A model generated the notes under the pieces. That model ran no database searches. It saw only the letters and a list, made by a program, of their open reading frames with translations, and was not told the origin of the DNA. From Candidatus Lustribacter telmatis (GTDB lineage Bacteria; Vulcanimicrobiota; Vulcanimicrobiia; Vulcanimicrobiales; Vulcanimicrobiaceae), in contig PLRU01000073.1 of NCBI GenBank assembly GCA_003164045.1, positions 143,474 through 207,473 on the forward strand: a stretch of DNA of 64,000 nucleotides, in the 5' to 3' direction. Positions 42,191 to 49,523 of the stretch are shown here, one piece after another. The position numbers and the translations under genes were made by a program. The stretch's first letter is position 1. Every line of letters starts with the position of its first letter.

Positions 42191-42360
42191 GTAAAGTCGG
42201 CCGCGGTATACCCCGACCAGCGCAATTTGCGCCGGCTATCGGCGCAGCGGCCTGCCGCCGGGCAGCGCCGCGACTGCGCGCGCCGCACGATTCCGCCGCG
42301 AACGGACGTCACGACGAAGGCCGCGCCGGCGAGACCCAGCAGAAAGAACGCGCGCTTCAT
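42187..42360 (-). CDS. Small Arg-rich protein after tldE, unrecognised
   Basis: A 57-codon ORF whose ATG (42360) overlaps the tldE stop (ATGA), the normal junction style here. It begins KRAFFLLGLAGAAFVVTSVR, a signal- or anchor-like stretch, and the rest is basic (RRAQSRRCPAAGRCADSRRK) with two Cys. The stop overlaps the convergent coxG stop by 4 bp. The tight coupling argues for a real gene; function unknown. Confidence 0.55.
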   Translation of the reverse strand: MKRAFFLLGLAGAAFVVTSVRGGIVRRAQSRRCPAAGRCADSRRKLRWSGYTAADFT

Positions 42361-43688
42361 GCGAACGACGTCTGGGCGGCGAGGTTATACTTGGCGATCT
42401 TGGCGTCCGGCAGCACGCTCGAGTAACTCGTATCCGAATCGGGCTCGGTCAGCACCTGGGCGTTCGAGAACTCGACGTCTTTGAGTGCGTCGATCATCGA
42501 CACGAAATAGCGGAAATTTTTCAAGGTCTTCGTCAGCTTTCCGTTTTCTATGAGGTACACGCCGTCGCGCGTGATGCCGGTGATCGCGGCGGCGCGCGGA
42601 TCGACCACGCGCTCGTACCACGTCCGCGAGATCAATACGCCGCGCTCGATCGAGGCGAGCAACGCCTCACGCGATCTCGTTCCCGGCTCGACCACGCCGT
42701 TGGCCGGAAAACCAGGGTGACCGGTGTTCGGCACGTGGTACTTATTGGCGGTATACGTGCTCGAGACGTAGTGCTTGGCAACGCCGCGGTCGATCAAGGT
42801 GAGCTTTTTCGTGGGCGCGCCGTCGCCGGTATTAAACGGCGCGTTTGCAAACAGCGGATGACTCCAGTCGTCGCGCAGCGTGAAGTTCGGCGAGAACACC
42901 CGCTTGCCGATGCGCCCGACCATCCAGGAATCCTTATCCTCGAGCACGTCACCGGCGCCCATGCCTTCGGTCAGCGCCTTTAACGCCGCCGCAAACGCGC
43001 TCGGCTCGAGCAGAACGGTGTAGGTGCCCGGCTTGAGATTCGCGGGCACGCGCGAGAGCGTCGCCTTCATCGCTGCGCGTTCGGCAACCGCCTGCGGATC
43101 GAGCATGCTGAAATCGGGTCCGTAAAATTCCGCGAAACCGCTGGTGCGTTCGGCAATGGCCTTTAACTGCAGTCCGCTCATCGTTCCGGTGAACGCCGCG
43201 CGCACGCCCAGCGAGTTGGCGATTGCGACCGTGTTGATCTGCGTCGTGGCAAAGCCGGACGACGAAAGATCGGAGGTCTTCATGCGCGCGAAGAGCGGCA
43301 GCAGCTTCTCTACCCGGTCGTCGGCCGTGGCGTCCGCCGTCGTATCGTAATAGCTCCGAGCGGCCGTCGCAATGGCCGCGGGTTTGGGCAACGAGACGAA
43401 GCCGTTGTCGGGCGGCACGCGCTGCGCGATCGCGCGAGCTGCCGCCACCATGCGGGCGATCGACGCCGGACTCGCATCGTCGGTCGAGACCGAGCCCGAC
43501 TTTTTACCGACGTAGTACGTCAGCGTGATTTGGGTCGACACCGAAGCCAGATTTTGCACGACGTAGTTACGCGCAAAGCGCGCGTACGATGCGTCGCTGA
43601 CGGCAACGCTCACCTGCGCCTGATCGGCGCCGGCCGCGGCTTTGAGCACGCGTTCGGCAAGCGAGAGCGCGCGATCCTGATCACGCAT
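42357..43688 (-). CDS. tldE: TldE/PmbA-family metallopeptidase partner
   Basis: A 443-residue TldD/PmbA-fold protein. It has the N-terminal domain up to about residue 190 and the C-terminal ERGVLISRTWYERVVDPRAA region typical of the family. It lacks the HExxxH metal motif, as TldE/PmbA normally does. It should form a heterodimer with TldD that degrades or matures peptides. It overlaps tldD by 8 bp. Confidence 0.9.
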   Translation of the reverse strand: MRDQDRALSLAERVLKAAAGADQAQVSVAVSDASYARFARNYVVQNLASVSTQITLTYYVGKKSGSVSTDDASPASIARMVAAARAIAQRVPPDNGFVSLPKPAAIATAARSYYDTTADATADDRVEKLLPLFARMKTSDLSSSGFATTQINTVAIANSLGVRAAFTGTMSGLQLKAIAERTSGFAEFYGPDFSMLDPQAVAERAAMKATLSRVPANLKPGTYTVLLEPSAFAAALKALTEGMGAGDVLEDKDSWMVGRIGKRVFSPNFTLRDDWSHPLFANAPFNTGDGAPTKKLTLIDRGVAKHYVSSTYTANKYHVPNTGHPGFPANGVVEPGTRSREALLASIERGVLISRTWYERVVDPRAAAITGITRDGVYLIENGKLTKTLKNFRYFVSMIDALKDVEFSNAQVLTEPDSDTSYSSVLPDAKIAKYNLAAQTSFA

Positions 43689-45141
43689 CGCTCTTCACCC
43701 CCGTCGTCACCTTGCGGAAGCGCGCCACGCTGCAGGCGTGCGTCGTGCGTCCGATTTGTTCCGGCTCGCCCTTGCCGCAATTCGGCGTCCCCCACACCAC
43801 GAAGTCTTCGTGTCCGCCGACGCGGTCGAGCGAACCCCAGAAATGCGGCGAAACGCCGGTATAGGTCGGCTGCTTGAAAATGCGTCCGCGTTTGCCGTTC
43901 TTGATTTCGTAGCCGATCTGCGGCCCGAACTGAAAGTTGAGCCGATGGTCGTCGATCGACCACGAACGCATGCCCGCGACGTAGAGGCCGTCCTTCGTGT
44001 CGGCCACGATCGACGCCAGCGTTCCCTCGTGCGGAGCGAGCACGATGTTGGTCATGCGCACCATCGGAACGGTCGACCAGTCTTGGGCCCGCGTCGATGC
44101 GGTTTGCGGCAGGTTCGTTTCGGCCGCGGTGTCGCGCGACGAGAGAAAGGCGCGCAGAATACCGCGCTCGATCAGCGGCACGCGCGCCGGCTTCACCGCT
44201 TCATCGTCGTACCCGACCGTTGCCATGCCGAGCGGCAGCGCGTTGTCGGCGTAGATGTTGAGTAAGTCGCTGCCGTAGCGCAGCTTGCCGACTTGATCGG
44301 GCGTCGCCCACGATACGCCCGAGAAATTGGCTTCCCATCCCAGCGCGCGGTCGAGTTCGAGTGCGTGTCCGATCGACTCGTGCATTTGCAAGTTGAGTAC
44401 GCTGCCGTCGAGGATCAAATCGCGAACGCCCGACGGCAACCGGGGTGCATCGGCGAGCAACACGGCCTCGCGGCCGTACTCCGGCATGATGCCAAGCAAA
44501 CCCGCGCGCTCGACAACTTCGAAGCCGCCGCCTTGATAGAGACCGAAGTCGCCCGGTCCGCCACGCGTCTGCACGTCTTTGTCGCGGCCCATCGCCGAGA
44601 CGCCGCAGCCGGCACCGGCTTGACGCAGCACCTGAGTGATCGCGCTGCCGGTCGTCGAGTAAAACTCTTTGCTGGTCGTGTAGATCGTCAGAAACGCGTA
44701 GGCGCTGATGACGTTCTTCGCCACGTGCCCGGCGCGCTCGGCCGTCAGCAGCATGTTCGCACGCGCCGACAAGCCGATGCTCGCCGGGTCTTTCGTCATC
44801 GGCGTCTCGTAATGCGCGACGATCTTCTCGGTGGGCTGCACGGCGGGAATGCGGTCGGTTACTTTCGTGCCCGACTTCGCGAGCGCCGTCGCACGCGCCG
44901 CCGCTGCATCGAACGATGCGTCATCGAAGCGATCGCTGCCGAAGAATCCCCACGCCCCATCGACGAGCGCGCGCACGCCGTAGCCGGCCGACGACACGTC
45001 GGATGCGTTGCGCACGTCGCCGTTGCGCACCGAAACGTCTTCTTGCCGCAACGTCCAAAACTGCACGTCGGCATACTGAGCGCCCGCTTTGTTCGCCGTA
45101 TCGAGAATGCGCGCGGCCCCCGCCGCGTACTGAGCTTTCAT
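43681..45141 (-). CDS. tldD: TldD-family metallopeptidase
   Basis: A 486-residue protein with the zinc motif LQMHESIGHALELDRALGWE (HExxxH). GRDKDVQTRGGPGDFGLYQ and GVSPHFWGSLDRVGG are other conserved TldD parts. The C-terminal Cys in TPNCGKGEPEQIGRTTHAC belongs to the usual metal-side region. With TldE it cleaves linear peptides or processes RiPP precursors; no RiPP precursor is evident close by. It begins the tldD-tldE-small ORF unit. Confidence 0.93.
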   Translation of the reverse strand: MKAQYAAGAARILDTANKAGAQYADVQFWTLRQEDVSVRNGDVRNASDVSSAGYGVRALVDGAWGFFGSDRFDDASFDAAAARATALAKSGTKVTDRIPAVQPTEKIVAHYETPMTKDPASIGLSARANMLLTAERAGHVAKNVISAYAFLTIYTTSKEFYSTTGSAITQVLRQAGAGCGVSAMGRDKDVQTRGGPGDFGLYQGGGFEVVERAGLLGIMPEYGREAVLLADAPRLPSGVRDLILDGSVLNLQMHESIGHALELDRALGWEANFSGVSWATPDQVGKLRYGSDLLNIYADNALPLGMATVGYDDEAVKPARVPLIERGILRAFLSSRDTAAETNLPQTASTRAQDWSTVPMVRMTNIVLAPHEGTLASIVADTKDGLYVAGMRSWSIDDHRLNFQFGPQIGYEIKNGKRGRIFKQPTYTGVSPHFWGSLDRVGGHEDFVVWGTPNCGKGEPEQIGRTTHACSVARFRKVTTGVKSDA

Positions 45142-45149
45142 CTACTTAT

Positions 45150-45230
45150 CTGTCATCCCGAGCGTAGTCGAGGGATCGCCACAATTCATGAACGGTAGCG
45201 GCTCTCCCTCGACTACGCTCGGGATGACAG
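45150..45230. repeat. 26-bp perfect inverted repeat (dispersed palindromic element)
   Basis: Two identical arms of 26 bp in opposite orientation lie at 45150-45175 and 45205-45230, separated by 29 bp. Each arm contains TCATCCCGAGCGTAGTCGAG or its complement. The element sits between the start of tldD and the end of the amidohydrolase gene. Similar 'GTCATCCCGAG...' sequences are known as dispersed intergenic repeats in many GC-rich genomes. RNA from it would form a long stem. Confidence 0.85.
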
Positions 45231-45251
45231 GAAAGGACCCTTAGTGCTTTC

Positions 45252-46265
45252 TTAGGCGGTTACAAGCACCGGGGCGTCGAGCTGCAGGATGCGGCGTGCG
45301 TTGCCGCTGAGGATCTTCTGCTGTACGTCTTCGGGAAGTCCGACTTCGTTGAAGAACCGCAGGGCGTCGGCCGGCATCCAGCACGGATAATCGCTGCCGT
45401 ACATCACATGATCGGGCCCGAAGAAACGAACCGCGAACTCCATGCCGAGCGCGTGGGGCGACACCGTGTCGGTGTACATACGCTTGAGGTAGGTGCTCGG
45501 CAGTTCCGGCAAATTCGCTTTCTTACCGTTCTTGTCCATGCGCCCGGCTTGATACGGCAACGCGCCGCCGGTATGCGACATGACGACCTTCAAATTCGGA
45601 TGGCGTTCCATGACGCCCGAGAAGATCAGGCGCATCGCGGCAACGCTGACTTCGATCACGCGGCCGAGGCTCAGGTGCAGCGCACCGCCGTAACCGTCGG
45701 AGAGCATATCGGCGAACACGGCGTCCGTCGGGTGCAAGAAGAGCGGCAGACCGAGCGCTTCAACCCGATCGTAAAACGGCTCGAGCCGCTCGTGGTCGAT
45801 GCGCGGATCGCTGCCCACGCTGCCGGGCAAATTGACGCCCTTCAAACCGAGGCGGCCGACGGCATCTTCGAGCACGGCCAGCGCAACGCCGGTGTCGACC
45901 AGCGGTACCGCAGCACTTGCCCAGAACCGTCCGGGATAGCGGCGGGTCGAGCCGGCCATCTCTTCGTTCCACTGGATCGCCGCTTCACGACCTTCTTCAA
46001 CCGGCAAGTCGGAGAAGTGAACCGAGAACGGTCCGATCGAGCCGAACGCATCAACCTGGTGGCCCAGCGCGTCCATGTGCTCGAACTGCTTGTCGAGGTC
46101 GAACCACTCGGCCCACACGGGCAGATACGATTGCACGCCCTCGGCGCGATAATAGATGTAGCCGCCCTTGCCGTCGCGCTCGGCGCGCGGATATCCGGTG
46201 CGCTCGCACAAGGCTTCAAAAATCGAACGCGGCCACCAGTGGAAGTGAGAGTCGACGATGCGCAC
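45252..46265 (-). CDS. Amidohydrolase family 2 protein (ACMSD-like)
   Basis: A 337-residue TIM-barrel amidohydrolase. The N-terminal metal site is RIVDSHFHWWP (HxH). Other ligands are the His in LPLFLHPTDAVF, the His in VVMSHTGGALPY and the Asp in MYGSDYPCWM, as in aminocarboxymuconate-semialdehyde decarboxylase and related ring decarboxylases. The GTG at 46265 has AGGAGA about 8 nt upstream. It diverges from the catabolic cluster at 46383. Substrate unknown; a decarboxylase or hydrolase role fits. Confidence 0.87.
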   Translation of the reverse strand: MRIVDSHFHWWPRSIFEALCERTGYPRAERDGKGGYIYYRAEGVQSYLPVWAEWFDLDKQFEHMDALGHQVDAFGSIGPFSVHFSDLPVEEGREAAIQWNEEMAGSTRRYPGRFWASAAVPLVDTGVALAVLEDAVGRLGLKGVNLPGSVGSDPRIDHERLEPFYDRVEALGLPLFLHPTDAVFADMLSDGYGGALHLSLGRVIEVSVAAMRLIFSGVMERHPNLKVVMSHTGGALPYQAGRMDKNGKKANLPELPSTYLKRMYTDTVSPHALGMEFAVRFFGPDHVMYGSDYPCWMPADALRFFNEVGLPEDVQQKILSGNARRILQLDAPVLVTA

Positions 46266-46342
46266 GCGGGGTCTCCTTCGAATGACAGGAGCGGGCAGAA
46301 ACGGTCGGAAATCATTTTCCCCACATCGCAGCAATAAACCTC

Positions 46343-46359
46343 ATTTACCAATAGTAAAT
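46343..46359. promoter_or_regulatory. Candidate operator palindrome
   Basis: ATTTAC-CAATA-GTAAAT, a perfect 6-bp dyad with 5-bp spacer, lies in the AT-rich part of the divergent intergenic region between the amidohydrolase (start 46265) and the binding protein (start 46383). An AT-rich dyad in a GC-rich genome is a likely regulator site. No regulator gene is found within the window. Confidence 0.45.
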
Positions 46360-46382
46360 TGCAGTCGTAAGGAGTCGCGTTC

Positions 46383-47366
46383 ATGACGGATGTCGTGTCC
46401 CGCCGGGAGGTTCTGGCCGGTGCCGCGGCCCTCGTGCTCGCCGGCGGCAGCCCAGCGCTCGCTCAAACGCCGAAGCCCGACTCGCTGCAGGTCGGCAAAG
46501 CCGTGTTTTCGTCGTTTCCGTTCGCGGCACTCGACGTCGGCAACGACGCCGGCATCTGGAAGTCGTTCAATCTCGAGGTCAACGGCATCGCATTCAAGGG
46601 TGACGCGCAAGTGCAAGAGGGCCTCACGGCCGGTTCGATCGACATCGGCCTCGGCTCGGGACCGGCGATGGCCTACCGCTCGAAGGGCGTGCCCGCTATT
46701 GCCGTCGCGGTAATGGCCGGACGTCCGCTCGACATGGCGCTGGTCGTCGCCAAGGGCAGCGACATCAAAACGCTCGCCGGGCTCAAAGGCAAGCGCATCG
46801 GCGTCACGACCGCGGGTTCGCTGACGGACTGGCTCGCGCGCCAAGTGTCGACCGGTCAGGGCTGGGGTTCCGACGGCGTCGTCATTCTGCCGCTCGGCGC
46901 GATGGAGACGCGGGTCAGCGCACTGGGCAGCGGTCAAATCGCCGCCTCCGTGCACGACCTCACGGAAGCCTATGAGATCGAACGCGTCGGCAAAGGCACG
47001 ATCCTCACGCTCTTCGGCGATATCGTCAAAGATTTCGACACGCACGTGATCTTCGCGCACGACAACCTCATCGCGCAGCGGCCCCAAGTGCTGCAGCGGT
47101 TTCTCAAAGGCTGGTTCACCACGGTCGCCTACATGCGCACCCACAAAGACGCCTCGATCAAAACGATCGCGCGCGTGATGCACGTCGACGAAGCCGTCGT
47201 CGCTAAATCGTATCCGGCCGACATGGCGATGATGTCGAACGACGGCACCTTCTCGCAAGCGGCGCTCGACGTCGTGCGCAAGTCCGTCGCCGACCTCGGC
47301 ATGTACGATCAGCCTCTCGACCCGAAAAATATGTATACCACGCGCTTCGTACCCGTAAAGGTTTAA
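46383..47366 (+). CDS. NMT1/SsuA-like solute-binding protein
   Basis: A 327-residue exported binding protein with a Tat-like signal (SRREVLAGAAALVLAGGSP, cleavage near ALA). The mature part shows GNDAGIWKSFNLEVNGIAF, VQEGLTAGSIDIGLGSGPAM and LAGLKGKRIGVTTAGS, matching the ABC-type nitrate/sulfonate/thiamine-precursor binding family. An AAGGAG site lies 8 nt before the ATG. It begins the plus-strand catabolic cluster. No matching permease is present in the window. Confidence 0.88.
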   Translation: MTDVVSRREVLAGAAALVLAGGSPALAQTPKPDSLQVGKAVFSSFPFAALDVGNDAGIWKSFNLEVNGIAFKGDAQVQEGLTAGSIDIGLGSGPAMAYRSKGVPAIAVAVMAGRPLDMALVVAKGSDIKTLAGLKGKRIGVTTAGSLTDWLARQVSTGQGWGSDGVVILPLGAMETRVSALGSGQIAASVHDLTEAYEIERVGKGTILTLFGDIVKDFDTHVIFAHDNLIAQRPQVLQRFLKGWFTTVAYMRTHKDASIKTIARVMHVDEAVVAKSYPADMAMMSNDGTFSQAALDVVRKSVADLGMYDQPLDPKNMYTTRFVPVKV

Positions 47367-47368
47367 CC

Positions 47369-48475
47369 GTGAAAACCACCACGCTCGCGGCGGAGCGCCG
47401 CGCCAAGCTCGCCACCGTGATGACCGCGGCCGGCATCGACGTCCTCGTCGCCTACGGCAACGGCTGGCAAGGCGACTACTTGATGTACGTCAGCGACTTC
47501 CCGATCCTCGAGGGACACGGGCTCGCCGTGCTCACGCCCGACGGCGCGTGCCGGCTCTATCTCGACAGCGCGAGTGAAATCGATCGCGCGACGTCGGAGA
47601 CCGCCGGCATCGACGTCCGCTTCAGCCAGCAGATCGGCCGCGACGTCGCCGCCGACCTCAAGGCCCGCGGCACGGTTCGCGTTGCCGCCGCGCCGCTCGC
47701 GTTCGTGCCCTTCGCGCTCGTCGAGAACGCGCACGTCACGCTCGAAGACGGCACGCTGCTCGTGGACGACGTACTCATGCACAAGACACCGGCCGAATTC
47801 GACCGCGTGCGCAAAGCGGCGCAAACTGCCGACAAAGCCTACGTGATCTTTCGCGAGGCCGCGCGCGAAGGCCGGCCGCAATATGAAGTCGTGGCCGAGG
47901 TCGAATCGTGGCTGCGCGCGCAAGGCGTGGCCGATAACTTCATGCTCATCGGCTCGGGCGGCACCGACATCCGCAGCGTCACGCCGCCGTCGAACCGCAA
48001 GCTCGCAACCGGCGATTTGGTGATCACCGAACTCACGCCTTCGATCGAAGGCTACTTCGCTCAGATTTGCCGCACGCTCGTCGTCGGCAAGGCCACCGAC
48101 AAACAGAAGCGCGCGTTCGCAATCTACATCGAAGCGCTCGAGGCCGGCATCGCGGCCGTGCGTCCGGGCGTGCTCGCCTCCGACGTCGCGCGGGCCGAGA
48201 ACGACGTGTTCCGCAAACACGGACTCGGCGAATACGTGACGAGCGCCTACACGCGCGTGCGCGGCCACGGTCTCGGACTCTTCGCCGACTCGAAACCCCA
48301 CATTCTGGAGAACGTCGACATCGAGCTCAAACCGGGCATGACGTTCGTCGTCCATCCCAACACCTACAACCCGGAAGTCGGCTACATCATGCTGGGCGAT
48401 TCGCTCGGCGTGACCGAGACCGGCTCCGAAGTCTTCACCCAGACGCCGCGCGTGCTCTTCGACGGTGCCGCATAA
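47369..48475 (+). CDS. M24/creatinase-fold protein with altered metal ligands
   Basis: A 368-residue protein with the creatinase/prolidase N-domain and the pita-bread C-domain. In typical M24 peptidases the metal Asp pair lies in 'GD.V..D.G....GY..D.TRT'. Here the stretch is GDLVITELTPSIEGYFAQIC, so both Asp are replaced (Glu and Gln). The His in VRGHGLGLFADS is kept, while the first Glu position reads FVVHPNTY. Creatinase itself is metal-free, so a C-N hydrolase is possible. Starts GTG 47369. It adjoins a second, even more diverged family member. Confidence 0.8.
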   Translation: MKTTTLAAERRAKLATVMTAAGIDVLVAYGNGWQGDYLMYVSDFPILEGHGLAVLTPDGACRLYLDSASEIDRATSETAGIDVRFSQQIGRDVAADLKARGTVRVAAAPLAFVPFALVENAHVTLEDGTLLVDDVLMHKTPAEFDRVRKAAQTADKAYVIFREAAREGRPQYEVVAEVESWLRAQGVADNFMLIGSGGTDIRSVTPPSNRKLATGDLVITELTPSIEGYFAQICRTLVVGKATDKQKRAFAIYIEALEAGIAAVRPGVLASDVARAENDVFRKHGLGEYVTSAYTRVRGHGLGLFADSKPHILENVDIELKPGMTFVVHPNTYNPEVGYIMLGDSLGVTETGSEVFTQTPRVLFDGAA

Positions 48476-49515
48476 TGCGCCGCGGATTGATCGAGTGGTC
48501 GAAGACCGAATTGCCCGAATCGGTGTTCGATACGCGTATCGCAGCGATGCGCCAAGCGATGGCTGCCGCCAAGATCGATACGCTGGTTGCGTACACCAAC
48601 TTCACCCGCCCGTCGGCCGTGTCGTGGCTCTGCGACTTCATTCCCTACTGGTCGGAGTGTGCGCTGGTCGTGCCGAAGGCCGGCGCCTTAACGATGGTGT
48701 CGGCGGTGTCGCCGCGCGGCAAACCGTGGATCGAGTCGACGACGTACAGCGAGAACCTGCTCTTCACGCCGAAGATCGGTCCCGAAACGGCGCGCGTGCT
48801 CAAAGAAGCACTGCCTTCCGGCGCGACGATCGGCGTGGTGGAGCTCGACGAAGTCCCCGCCGCCGTCGGTCTCGCGCTCAAGGGCGTCGGAGCGACCCTC
48901 GTCGATGCAACGGATGCGTTCGTTACGGCCCGCGCTTCGGGTGATGCGGCCGCAACGGCGCTGGCTACCATTGCCGCCGGCTTCGCGCACAAAGCGCTCG
49001 CCGCAATCGATGCAAACGGAACGGACGCGATGGCTGCGGTCGCCGCGGTCGATCTCGCGGCCCGTTCGCTCGGCGCCGAAGAATCGTACGTCGCCATCGC
49101 GCCCGACTTGCGCGCCGACCGGCGTCTGCTGCGGCTCGAGGGCCCGGCGAAACTCGGCGCTGCCTACGCCCTCCGCGCCACGGTCGCCTATAAAGGAACG
49201 TGGGTACGGATGATCCGCACCGTCGTGCGCAACGATACCGGCGGCATCGTGCAAAAGGCGACCGCGCAGCTCGCCGCGGCGATCGCCGAGTTGCCGAAGC
49301 TCGATAAACTTCGCACCTCGGATTGGTGGCTCGTCGAAACCGCGCGCGCCGCGCAGCCCCTCGACGCCGTCGCCGGGTCCGCCGTGCCCACCGCGGAAGC
49401 GTTTCCCGCCGGCGCGCTCGTGAGCGTGCAAGCTTCCATCACGATCGACGGCACGACCGTGCTGATCGGCGCGCCGTCAATGGGCGGCGCCTTTCTCGTC
49501 GCTCCCTCGTTCTAG
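48475..49515 (+). CDS. Diverged creatinase/prolidase-like protein
   Basis: A 346-residue protein whose start shares one base with the previous stop. Its N-terminal third (MRQAMAAAKIDTLVAYTNFT and SECALVVPKAGALTMVSAV) resembles the creatinase/prolidase N-domain. The C-terminal half keeps only traces of the pita-bread fold (GAAYALRATVAYKGTWVRMI) and no catalytic residues were recognised. It may pair with the upstream protein as a non-catalytic subunit. Confidence 0.72.
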   Translation: MRRGLIEWSKTELPESVFDTRIAAMRQAMAAAKIDTLVAYTNFTRPSAVSWLCDFIPYWSECALVVPKAGALTMVSAVSPRGKPWIESTTYSENLLFTPKIGPETARVLKEALPSGATIGVVELDEVPAAVGLALKGVGATLVDATDAFVTARASGDAAATALATIAAGFAHKALAAIDANGTDAMAAVAAVDLAARSLGAEESYVAIAPDLRADRRLLRLEGPAKLGAAYALRATVAYKGTWVRMIRTVVRNDTGGIVQKATAQLAAAIAELPKLDKLRTSDWWLVETARAAQPLDAVAGSAVPTAEAFPAGALVSVQASITIDGTTVLIGAPSMGGAFLVAPSF

Positions 49516-49523
49516 GAGATTCT

